A stretch of DNA of 64,000 nucleotides, from NCBI RefSeq assembly GCF_024586455.1, contig NC_065921.1, positions 73,923,865-73,987,864 of the forward strand, written 5' to 3'. The translations under genes were made by a program, and so were the position numbers. This document shows, piece after piece, positions 57,001 to 64,000 of this stretch (within the stretch, counting starts at the first letter, position 1; each line of letters opens with the position of its first letter). Under the pieces are notes generated by a model. It made no database searches and had not been told where the DNA came from. It saw nothing but the letters and a program-made list of their open reading frames with translations. This stretch comes from Bactrocera neohumeralis. Its lineage: Eukaryota; Arthropoda; Insecta; Diptera; Tephritidae.

Positions 57001-59211
57001 CCGCTTTCACATTTTTAAACGCGTTTTTCGGAGCAGGTGAGGAAAATTTCTCCGAACGGCTGGACCAATTGACTTGAAATTTTCATACGATTTTCTTAGA
57101 CAATGATTTTTGATAGTAATTTCGTATTTTACAATAATTTTTTTTTAGGTTAGAAGATGAATACAGGACGTGATTAATCGAAGGATTTGGAAAAAGTTCA
57201 AATTTCTGTCAAAGTTGCAGACAAAATAGATTTTAGGTCTAATTTAGACCACAAATTGCCTTGAAAAATTTAGTTGCAGTCGAAAAAAAAAAATTTCAAC
57301 CAAACAGGATGGATCACAAGAATTTTCAAAATATTTACAAGATCTGTGAAAATGTTCATTAGTTTCTGAGAAATCGTTACCACCGGCTTTGATGAAAACG
57401 ATGTTTCGAGAAAAGCACGATCAAAGATTAAAGTAGCCGTCCGGTCTAGGCTGACGAGCTGCCCTTCCAAAGGTCCTATCTCCTATACTTTAATAGCGAT
57501 TGCCTTGAAACTTTGGGAAAATATTCTAGATATATCATAGCTTTAAAAAAAATGTAAGGAAACAATTTTTTGAAATTTCTAAACCCACGTAACCCCTTGA
57601 GCCATATTATTCTAATCGAAAGTTTCGTTAACTAATACTGTACACAACACTGTAAAATTCAACATTTTGATTGACAACATGCACATAAATATGCATAAAT
57701 ATATACATATATTACTAATATATTTATTTTATTTATATATTATTACTAATATAACTATATTTTTTTCAAATATAGAAACTGCAATTGTTTACATAAAATA
57801 AATTCCAATTTCATTAATCAACTTTCGTATAATTAAAAGCGTTTAGTTGCTTACAAAAACTAACTCCGACATTTAACACTTAACACAGCCACTTAAATAT
57901 TGATAAGGCACATTTTCTTTTATAAACAAAAAATATAAGCTGCTGCATGGATGAATGCATTTATGATTGACAGAACTGTCATATCAGTCTGCTGCGACCA
58001 TGTGATGCTTTTGGCGCGTGTTGTTGCATTGGAATTACGCAGCAAGAAGTTTATTACAGTTTCATTTAATAAGAGTACGTTGTATGCAAAGCAACAATTA
58101 AAGAAAGAAAAATAATATAGTAAAATATACATATGTAAGTGTAGATAGGCGCAAGTCTACAATATATGTATAAAGACAGGAAAAAAACAAAAACGTAAGC
58201 GTACTTATAGAAAAAAATTGTATTATCTCTTAAAACGCTTTAAAAGCACATTAATATTCCGCATTAAGAGTTACATTTTCGTAAGGATTTGAATATATAT
58301 GTACATACATATGTATATACATATATGCATGTATGTATGTACAGATAATTAGTCATATATGCTTGGGATGCTATTTATCTTTCTATAACCATGCAGCATT
58401 TCTTTGAAAGAAAAATGATACCGAGTGCACCAACTACATTTCTTTTTCTACCCATTGCATGCTATTCATCCATTTATGATAAACAAATTTACAATATTTG
58501 TAATGTCAGGATTTTTGCATTTAATCAAGAATGGATTTGTAAGCAGATCAGTCACTTGAATATTGCATATAATTTCGACACCATTGTGTCAGTGCATGCT
58601 ATAAAAATGTGTAATTATTGCAAATAACAATAGCAACATATGTACATATATGCATCATACAAAAATGAATCACCCACGCAATTACTCCTTCCATTGTTAC
58701 GTTGTTCTGAGTTTGAAATAATTATTACCATTACGTGGTGGTCAACAGTAATGACTATATGGCATGGCATTTTATGAATAACAAAAGAAAGTTGTAAAAA
58801 GTGTTGAAAGTTTTCAAACATAAACTGAAGGTACAATATAAATAAAATGTTGAAATGAAAGAATTTTCAGTAAAAAAGTAATAAACACGTAGTCGGAGTA
58901 ACGGTATTTACCACTAAATTATATAAAGCCACTGCCGGCAAAAGATTTTGGTTGGTTAAAATTAAAATAAGTTCAGAAGTTTAAAATTTTCAATTAGTAA
59001 AATCTTATCAGGAATATAAATAAAATAACCACTAATAAACTATTACTCTGGAAAGCACTCAAGCATTAAAAAATCACTCATTAGTAGTTAATAAAATTAT
59101 TTTTTTTAAAAAACTTACTTTGTAGGCAAACCATTCTTCTTTCACAAGATCGCTGAACGAAACCGCACTAGTATAGGCGAACAACGCCATAAAAATGAAT
59201 ACTGCGCGCAT
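45016..59211 (-). CDS. Cp1: Cathepsin L-like cysteine protease, copy 1 (four coding exons)
   Basis: Lysosomal or secreted papain-family protease, closest by recall to Drosophila Cp1. Coding exons in order: 59119-59211, 45871-46085, 45680-45792, 45016-45614; phases agree and give 339 residues. The signal peptide (MRAVFIFMALFAYTSAVSF) sits alone on exon 1, separated by a 13-kb intron. The propeptide has a perfect ERFNIN spacing (E-x3-R-x3-F-x2-N-x3-I-x3-N in the EERFRWKIF block) and an inhibitory VNKYSD segment. The catalytic set is complete: Q140, C146 (GHCGSCWAFS), H285 (LDHGVLVVGYG), N306 and W308 (VKNSWGTTWG). It ends in ASSYPLV. An acceptor (TTTTGCAG) at 59225 shows an upstream untranslated exon; donors near 60354 (AG|GTAAGAGC), 61154 or 61229 are candidates. 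AATAAA-type signals lie on the minus strand near 44649-44675. Confidence 0.93.
49180..49390 (+). repeat. Dispersed repeat, single-unit copy
   Basis: Carries the head-to-body order of the family without tandem expansion: GAGATATCGACCTGAAATTT, TTTGCACACGTC, AGCATATAGCTGTCATACAA, CTTGTATGAAAAACTTTTTT and AAGATATCTTTACGAAAT. Confidence 0.75.
50400..50935 (+). repeat. Dispersed AT-rich repeat (GGGAAGCCGCC family)
   Basis: Contains TTTTGGGAAGCCGCCATTTT, GATTTGAGATAATTTTAAGC and TTTTTTCGAAGATCC in the same order as at 54.3-54.45 kb. It lies directly before a TGTTGTTGTTACAGCGGCAG element. No long frame. Confidence 0.6.
50936..51060 (+). mobile_element. Short TGTTGTTGT-ended repeat, partial
   Basis: Starts TGTTGTTGTTACAGCGGCAG (about 50937), followed by GTCGAGTTGACAGTTGGCCG, AATCCGGATCCATTCCGG and GACCCGATTGTCGTGGGAA. 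Same family as the fuller copy at 55971 and the insert at 44401. The right end is not preserved. Confidence 0.55.
52367..52621 (-). CDS. Small single-pass membrane protein, uncharacterised
   Basis: 84 residues, not recognised. Acidic/polar N-terminus (MSDSKAADDNQ), one hydrophobic segment at about residues 16-39 (VVMPGIFLLVMFVANAILFA), then KRKR and a polar tail with Ala/Ser-rich and acidic ends (AMPAASASNGQDGG). The positive-inside rule predicts the N-terminus outside or lumenal and the C-terminus cytosolic. No signal peptide precedes the membrane segment. Codon third positions are GC-rich compared with the surrounding intron, which supports real coding. It sits inside cathepsin intron 1 on the same strand, 237 bp after the ORF at 52859-53233. 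Downstream AT-rich sequence could hold its 3' UTR. Function unknown. Confidence 0.65.
   Translation of the reverse strand: MSDSKAADDNQMMRDVVMPGIFLLVMFVANAILFAFIMYKRKRVVWEDPSIYEACLETQAAMPAASASNGQDGGVVLEMEQLKQ
52859..53233 (-). CDS. Small soluble protein, uncharacterised, upstream ORF of a pair
   Basis: 124 residues with no domain I recognise. The N-terminus is acidic (MDKVPEQQVGGSEAVVQVD); the middle has RRPVISLSATVELISLHIRL and a short Gln run (RQQQQRQ) encoded by CAG/CAA; the C-terminus has three Cys. No signal peptide or membrane segment. Base composition is much less AT-rich than the flanks. The stop is embedded in AATAAATAAATTTATT, so an AATAAA polyadenylation signal overlaps it. The next ORF (52621-52367) starts 237 bp downstream on the same strand, so they could be separate genes, one dicistronic mRNA, or exons of a spliced gene. 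Function unknown. Confidence 0.55.
   Translation of the reverse strand: MDKVPEQQVGGSEAVVQVDTGAAEAIQRQISTYDYTYNNERLVRRPVISLSATVELISLHIRLARQQQQRQSVEKSAALATASLRATSAVVHPNVQPKYGVYFANSSCKRVVNVECQRMEGSTK
53295..53352. repeat. TACATATA-type microsatellite
   Basis: Imperfect ATATGTATATGTACATACAT tract continuing as ATATATAC. Similar tracts lie near 16400, 18040, 56340, 58300 and 60125. Confidence 0.7.
53990..54460 (+). repeat. Dispersed AT-rich repeat (GGGAAGCCGCC family)
   Basis: Shares AAACTTTAAACGTGTTTTTG, TTTTTGGGAAGTCGATATTT, GACTTGAGATAATTTTAAGC and TTTTTTCGGAGGTCC with the copy at 50.4-50.9 kb. No gene inside; the minus frame at 54083-54265 is incidental. Confidence 0.6.
55264..55635 (+). CDS. 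Candidate two-exon small ORF or terminal exons of an unknown gene
   Basis: Two well-formed exons antisense to the cathepsin gene: 55264-55342 (after TTTTTTGTGTAG, before GTGAGT) and 55564-55635 (after a long pyrimidine tract ending TTTTTTAG). From the ATG at 55271 they encode 47 residues: an Ala/Thr/Asn-rich first half (MLQQAAAAVNAATTT..) and a polar second half (FNALSDSYRKLDECYQLQTM, NPD, stop). The phase across the junction is 0. AATAAA lies 27 bp after the stop (55663-55668), as expected of a terminal exon. The frame is also open upstream of the ATG to the acceptor, so these could be the last two exons of a longer plus-strand gene whose earlier exons I did not find. No family recognised. 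Confidence 0.45.
55971..56214. mobile_element. MITE-like repeat with TGTTGTTGT ends
   Basis: Left end TGTTGTTGTTTTAGAGGCAG and right end the complement of TGTTGTTGTAGGGACAGAAA form an imperfect terminal inverted repeat of about 20 bp around 244 bp. Inside it shares GAGCTGACGGCGCTTGGCCC, ACGGATCCGTTCCGG and ACCGATTGACGTAGGAACG with the copies at 44.4 and 50.9 kb. No coding capacity. Confidence 0.6.
56930..57560. repeat. Dispersed AT-rich repeat (AAACGCGTTTTTC words)
   Basis: Contains TTTTTAAACGCGTTTTTCGG near 57015 and the inverted counterpart CGAGAAAAGCACGATCAAAG near 57407, suggesting a foldback arrangement, plus CTTGAAACTTTGGGAAAATA. Loosely related to the repeats at 16.1, 50.4 and 54.0 kb. 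No gene. Confidence 0.45.
57561..59118 (-). other. Cathepsin copy 1 intron 1, proximal part
   Basis: AT-rich intron sequence with several TACATATG-type microsatellites (about 58290-58345). Frames at 58391-58627 (plus) and 58615-58836 (minus) show no domain. Confidence 0.45.
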
Positions 59212-59329
59212 CTTGGTGGTAAATCTGCAAAACAAATATTGTATTAATAAATTATATAAAAATAAATAGGTTTATTTTATAAATTTTACTGCATTCATTT
59301 GTTCAATATTTTTGCAACAAAAACAAGAA

Positions 59330-59470
59330 AAAATTATTACTTCGCTTGCACCGAAGACTCAGCTCGTCACGCTGATCATTTATGTATAGCGTAAGCATTA
59401 TGGGGTCTCCGACGTTTCCGTCTCTACAAACTTCATGGACAGGGTATAAGCCCATAGTGTAATTTTATAT
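59330..59470 (-). repeat. Dispersed-repeat head fragment
   Basis: TTCGCTTGCACCGAAGACTC, AGCTCGTCACGCTGATCATT and GGGGTCTCCGACGTTTCCG match the head of the repeat family seen at 7.5, 12.2 and 22.1 kb, in reverse orientation. It lies just upstream of cathepsin copy 1 exon 1. Confidence 0.65.
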
Positions 59471-59479
59471 TGCTGAAAT

Positions 59480-62230
59480 ATTGTTTACCCTTTTTCCTAT
59501 AATATGCAATTAATTTATCTTTGGATCAAACTTTACAACATGCAACGGACATACCAATATGTACATATAGTATACATTTTAATTATGACTTTAACAAATT
59601 CTGGGAATAACATTATCTACGTACACATGTGTGTAATTAGCAGCAACAGAAACTTACATGATTACTTTTTAATATATATAAGTAATTGCTATGAGAATGA
59701 AATGATATTACTAAGAAAAAATATGTATGCCTTTGAATTATATTTGTGCAACAAACAAACTCCTTACAACATTAATCATTTGAAAACTTCTTGGAATATA
59801 TTAGTAAATAATTAAATAGCAAATACACACCAAACAACATGAAAACCAACATTTGCTTACTTATTATTACAATTTTAATTAAACAACTAGTATTTAGAAG
59901 AGAAAACCATAGCAAAATTTAGCAAAGTCAATGCCACTGAATAAATTAATATATGTATTTGTGTTCTGCGCATATATTTAAAGTGTAAACATATATTTTT
60001 TGTGTACCACAACAGCTGATTATCAGGTAATCTTGTCACGTCAATGGCACAAGTAAAATAAGAAGAGGTGGAGTGGAAGAGAACAAATATTGAAATGAGA
60101 GTATAAGAGCAGATATTTATTTTATTAACATATATGTATGTATGTAGTACATCCATGCATATATGTACATATATTTTAAAGTATCAAATAATAAAAACAA
60201 AACTGCTCTTCAGTTGCATTTAACAACAATAATCAATAATCTTTACGCCCTTGCATGTAAAGAAAATCAATAAAAGGTACTATCTATGTTTATACCCAAA
60301 CCAATTAGTCATTAAATATAGAGCCACTCTGTTATTTATTTATTTTGCTCTTACCTATTCCCCATTTTTCTTTGTTTATTAAAGCACAACATTATCTCCG
60401 TTTATACATAAACAGACTTGTGGGTTAAATTTCATATAAACTTATGCCTCACCAGGGCAAAAGACTCGATTTCTATGCGATCTAAAAAGTATACTCAGAT
60501 AAGGTAAGAGAATTTGAAACGTAGACATTATCAAGGCAGAGATTATAACAAATAATACGCGGTTATTTGACCTTATTTTGGCGCAGCAATAACGATTTTA
60601 TTGGACTACTTTCTACACATATGTACATTGTATATACATTATATGCTTATTTATTAATATTAGAAAATCGACATATTGAAAATTTTGTTGTGAAATTCAA
60701 ATAAAAGTTAATATTTTGTTTATTGAAAGTGTTGACAATAAAAATGACATGGCCCTATTCTTTCAGTCGGATTTCGCGGCGAATTCATGGTCTCATAATT
60801 CGCTTGTGAAAATAAGATTGAATTCCGTTATTTGTTTATAAGTAATTGTCAGTTATTTACTTCTTCGGTTTTCTCTGCATTGAATTTCTATAGAAATATT
60901 TATCTAAAACAAGTTTGTTGCGACAAGACAAACAATGGGGGCCAAAGTGCTTTATTAATATCAAAGATAAAGAGATGCACAACTCTCCTGTCACTGGGTT
61001 AATATGCTTTTATAACAAAATACTAATAACTAGATGAGCCAAGATCTGATGAATTCAGCGTATACTAGCGTAGGCAATATTGATATATTGAAATACTGTA
61101 CTATTCGTCACATGACGCAATTTTAACTAGCATCAACTAATAGCTTCACTTTACCTGAGATATATTTACAAAAATAACTATATATTCATATATACATACA
61201 GCGAAAAACATATGTATTTAAATAATTACCTCTTTTCCGTTTGCTAATTCTCTTTTCCCAATCGGCCAATTGTTGAGGGCACAGTATTACTGATATTTAT
61301 GGCAATTGTCTTCCGCCTGTTGCTCGCCGTGTACGCAACTTTGCAGTTAAAAAATATTTACTTTAATCAATTCTTCCCACTAATATTAATTACTTTCCTT
61401 CAAATACAAAAAGGTTTAACAATTTAAATATTTTACAAAAGTCAACTAGTCGGTATGGCTTGCGAATCGCTAATAATTTTCTCAGTTCCGCTTGCAGCTG
61501 AATTTATTCGTCCACAGTTCGTTTTTCTGTTTTCTACATCCATTTTGTTTATAGTTTCGTTGATTTGTTGTTGCGCTACGCTAAATGATTTTTTTGCAGT
61601 TCATTCTTTGTTTTGTTGTTTGTCGAGTCATCTGTTGTTGCTCAAGCACAGAGATGTCAGCGCTTGACAGTGCTCAAAATTTTACTTCACCACGCTTTCA
61701 TGTTGAATTTGACATACATGTGGTGGAAAACATGTACATGTAAACTTACTTTATTAATTTTGTTTTAAATCGGAAACAAAAAGCCAACATCGGAATTAAA
61801 AATTATAAATTTAGTGCTTAATTCGAGATATTTGGGATTAAACATTTAATGAAATTTATCTTTTTTTTAATTTGATAGTAAACATTTTAATAAAATTTTA
61901 ATTTTTTTTTTAATTAAATTGTAAAATTTAAATATTTTTTTTAATCCTAAAATCCAAATTATAAAATATAAATCGTTTAAATGTGTAAGTTTGTTGACCA
62001 ATTCTTTATAGTACTGAAACTGATGCCTCTGTGCAAGCTCTAGTTCAAAATGGAGGGTCATGAAGTACGCAAACGAGAAAATATGTTCCGAAACAAATTC
62101 TTCTTTTAATTCTTAATAATAAGCTTGGGATTAATTTATTCCGTCCGGTACTTAGGAATGGAAGTTAAAAAGAAAAATCAATAAGAATTTAAAAAGAAAA
62201 TATTTAATCCGGATATTCGGTATCATACTT
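59480..62230 (-). other. Upstream / promoter region of cathepsin copy 1
   Basis: No protein gene supported. Candidate donors for a noncoding first exon on the minus strand lie at about 60354, 61154 and 61229. 61230-61370 is less AT-rich and could be a 5' untranslated exon. The hydrophobic plus frame at 61455-61667 is probably incidental. 61880-62000 is an A/T-rich tract. Confidence 0.4.
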
Positions 62231-62895
62231 TTTTGCAATTTCAATTTTGGGCGAAAAAAAGTTCAATTCTAGTGTTAATTTAATAATTTTCTTAATGCAT
62301 TTGAAGATATTCGCTTGAAAATTTAAAAGTGTTACTGCAGTAGTTTTTTTTTTTTAATTTCCAAAAATTGGCTGTTTTCGTCCTGTAACATTAAAAACAC
62401 AGCATTTTAATTATTGCTGCAGAAGATGCTCTTCAAAATGCAGCGGCGTTGCAAACTCTCCGCCTATGCGTTATTTGCCGAACAAGCTATGTTATTGACA
62501 TTACCTTTCAGCTGCTTTCTGTTTGTATGTATTACCTCCACTCTTTTTTGACAAATAAACAAATTTGTTTTATATTTTAAGACTTTTATTTATTTATGTA
62601 ATATTTTTACACATTTTTACACAAGGTGGTATTATGTTTTATTACATAAAAGTTGCATATTAATGTAACCTTTGGTATTTCTCTTTGCAAATGTTTTCAA
62701 ATTCACGCATCGACAAAATTAAACAAAAAACTTAAACAATACCGCAACTTATAACGTACAAATAATACAAACAAAAAATCATATACGCTTCATATAGAAG
62801 TTAAAAATTCACTGTAGTTTATAAAAAAATATTAATTCGCAAATTTTGATTCCTAAGTATTTCCAATTTTTTTGTAATGTTTGAATATTTACAAC

Positions 62896-64000
62896 TTAAA
62901 CAAGTGGGTAGCTGGCGATTGTAGCAATACCGCACTGATTTTTCTTGTTGCGCGCCATCTTAATATAACCTTTGTCACCCCAGCTAGTGCCCCTAGAGTT
63001 CTTTACCAGCCAGTATTCTTGTCCACTGGGATCAGTGCCATAGCCTACCACCAAAACAGCGTGATGTAATTTCTGTGCATCACAAGCTGGTTCATTATAA
63101 ACACCTTCAGAGTAAAATTGGAATGATTCAGGCGAATCATCGATAGCAACGGAAACTGGACCAATGGTGGCAACAGCTTGCTTCAGTTTCTCCTCATCAC
63201 CGGCTGGAATGTCGACAAATCCGCGAACGGTGGCACCTATACTGGATGGATTATAGTGACAGGAATCAACAATACCCTTATACGGGTAGGATTTCTCCGT
63301 ATCTATGCCACCATTATCCTTAATATAACGGAAAGCGTTATCCATCAGACCACCATTACAACCATTGTTGTCATATTTGCCAGAGCAATCGACCAAGTTC
63401 TGTTCGGACAGCGAAACTAGTTTATTTGTTTTGCGAAAATGCTGACCCTCAAGTGCGCCAGTTGTGGAGAAAGCCCAGCAAGAGCCACAGTCACCTAATA
63501 ATAAGGTAGGAAAATTATTTAAAAGTTGCAAAAACAAAAAACAAAGGGTTATAATTACCTTGATCCTTGACATCGGTAACAGCACCGCGCGAACGCCAGT
63601 CCACAGATGTCGGAACAGTAACATGGGCTGGTGCAATGAAAGTGGCGCCGGTGAGTTTTCGGTAGCTACTGCTTGAAGAGCAAAAATTTAATTATTTTCA
63701 GTTAAACTTTTTGTATAACAAATTTTGCTAAAAGTCGCTTAACACTTACCGTTGTTGCTTTCTTAGCGTGTTGTTGTGGCCATTCATTGTTCCACGGAAT
63801 TCATTGTGTAACATGTCGCTATATTTGTTGACTGCCATTTTAAATGAAGTTTTGCCCGCTGCGTATAATTGATTGTGCTTGGCAATCTTCAATCTGTTCT
63901 CATTGAAGATTTTCCAACGGTAACGCTCTTCTACTTCGTTTGAGTACTGCTTCTTGTATTCCATCTGCAAATAAGAAAGTAATCCAAGTGAGAATAAAAC
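62896..64000 (-). CDS. Cathepsin L-like cysteine protease, copy 2 (partial, diverging)
   Basis: Tandem duplicate of copy 1. Exons seen: 63750-63964, 63559-63671, 62896-63494; boundaries, phases and lengths (215, 113, 599) are identical to copy 1. The signal-peptide exon must lie beyond the right edge. The ERFNIN propeptide and disulphide cysteines remain. Catalytic Cys (GDCGSCWAFS), His (LHHAVLVVGYG) and Asn (VKNSRGTSWG) are kept, but in copy 1 numbering H142D, D284H, G286A and W308R alter the neighbourhood of the active site; W308 normally shields the Asn-His hydrogen bond in papain-like enzymes. About 21 of 199 residues of the last exon differ, with many charge changes. No stop or frameshift is seen, so it is either a functional, possibly altered enzyme or an early-stage pseudogene. 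Similarity extends into the 3' flank and introns. Confidence 0.9.

Noticed and set aside
61455..61667. 70-codon hydrophobic, Cys-rich plus-strand frame
   Set aside because: AT/T-rich composition alone yields such hydrophobic frames; no start context, splicing or family support, and it lies in the probable cathepsin promoter.
62896..63636. 246-codon uninterrupted frame for cathepsin copy 2
   Set aside because: The first 48 or so codons are exon 3 in the wrong frame plus intron read-through; the homologous exon boundaries of copy 1 and conserved protein order show the true exons at 62896-63494 and 63559-63671.

Overview
The window reads as nuclear DNA of a higher dipteran, most likely a tephritid fruit fly. 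Evidence: GT-AG introns in an AT-rich background with TATGTACATA microsatellites, a cathepsin L close to Drosophila Cp1, a ZAD zinc-finger gene (an insect expansion), a fly-type CLIP-domain serine protease, many mariner families, and dispersed repeats of the kind I associate with tephritid genomes. The genus is inference; no database was searched.

Left part (1-29 kb): I found no convincing host gene. It is packed with decayed transposons. At least seven distinguishable mariner/Tc1-like lineages (by terminal repeats and transposase wording) occupy about 6.6-36 kb. Also present: RTE-like non-LTR fragments, a foldback element (5379-6251), a TTAA-flanked MITE-like element (18195-18832), a candidate solo LTR (21738-21982), a 154-bp tandem array (about 360-1190), a ~39-bp AT-rich minisatellite rich in ATCGAT (14970-15550), and copies of one dispersed repeat. 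A GC-richer stretch at 1500-2530 resembles a 5' leader or promoter of a gene outside the window.

Middle (29-39 kb): a two-exon ZAD plus six-C2H2 zinc-finger gene (+, 29450-30807), a mariner with an internal hairpin (31071-32013), an RTE fragment (33060-33810), a six-exon CLIP-domain serine protease (-, 34060-36930) whose fourth intron carries a near full-length mariner, and an RTE fragment (37620-38930).

Right part (39-64 kb) is gene-rich: mitochondrial phenylalanyl-tRNA synthetase (+, 39728-41218), GPI mannosyltransferase 2 / PIG-V (+, 41909-43291, with an upstream DRE motif), and two tandem cathepsin L genes on the minus strand. Copy 1 (45016-59211) has a 13-kb first intron holding two small same-strand ORFs (52367-52621 and 52859-53233), a possible two-exon small-peptide gene on the opposite strand (55264-55635) and several dispersed repeats. 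Copy 2 (62896 to beyond the right edge) keeps its catalytic Cys, His and Asn but has changed residues around the active site, including the conserved Trp of the NSWG motif.

The genes do not form one pathway: they are a transcription factor, a probable immune or developmental protease, two housekeeping enzymes and a lysosomal protease pair. The most interesting points are the diverging cathepsin duplicate, the uncharacterised small ORFs nested in the cathepsin intron, the protease with an altered specificity pocket, and several datable nested mobile-element events.
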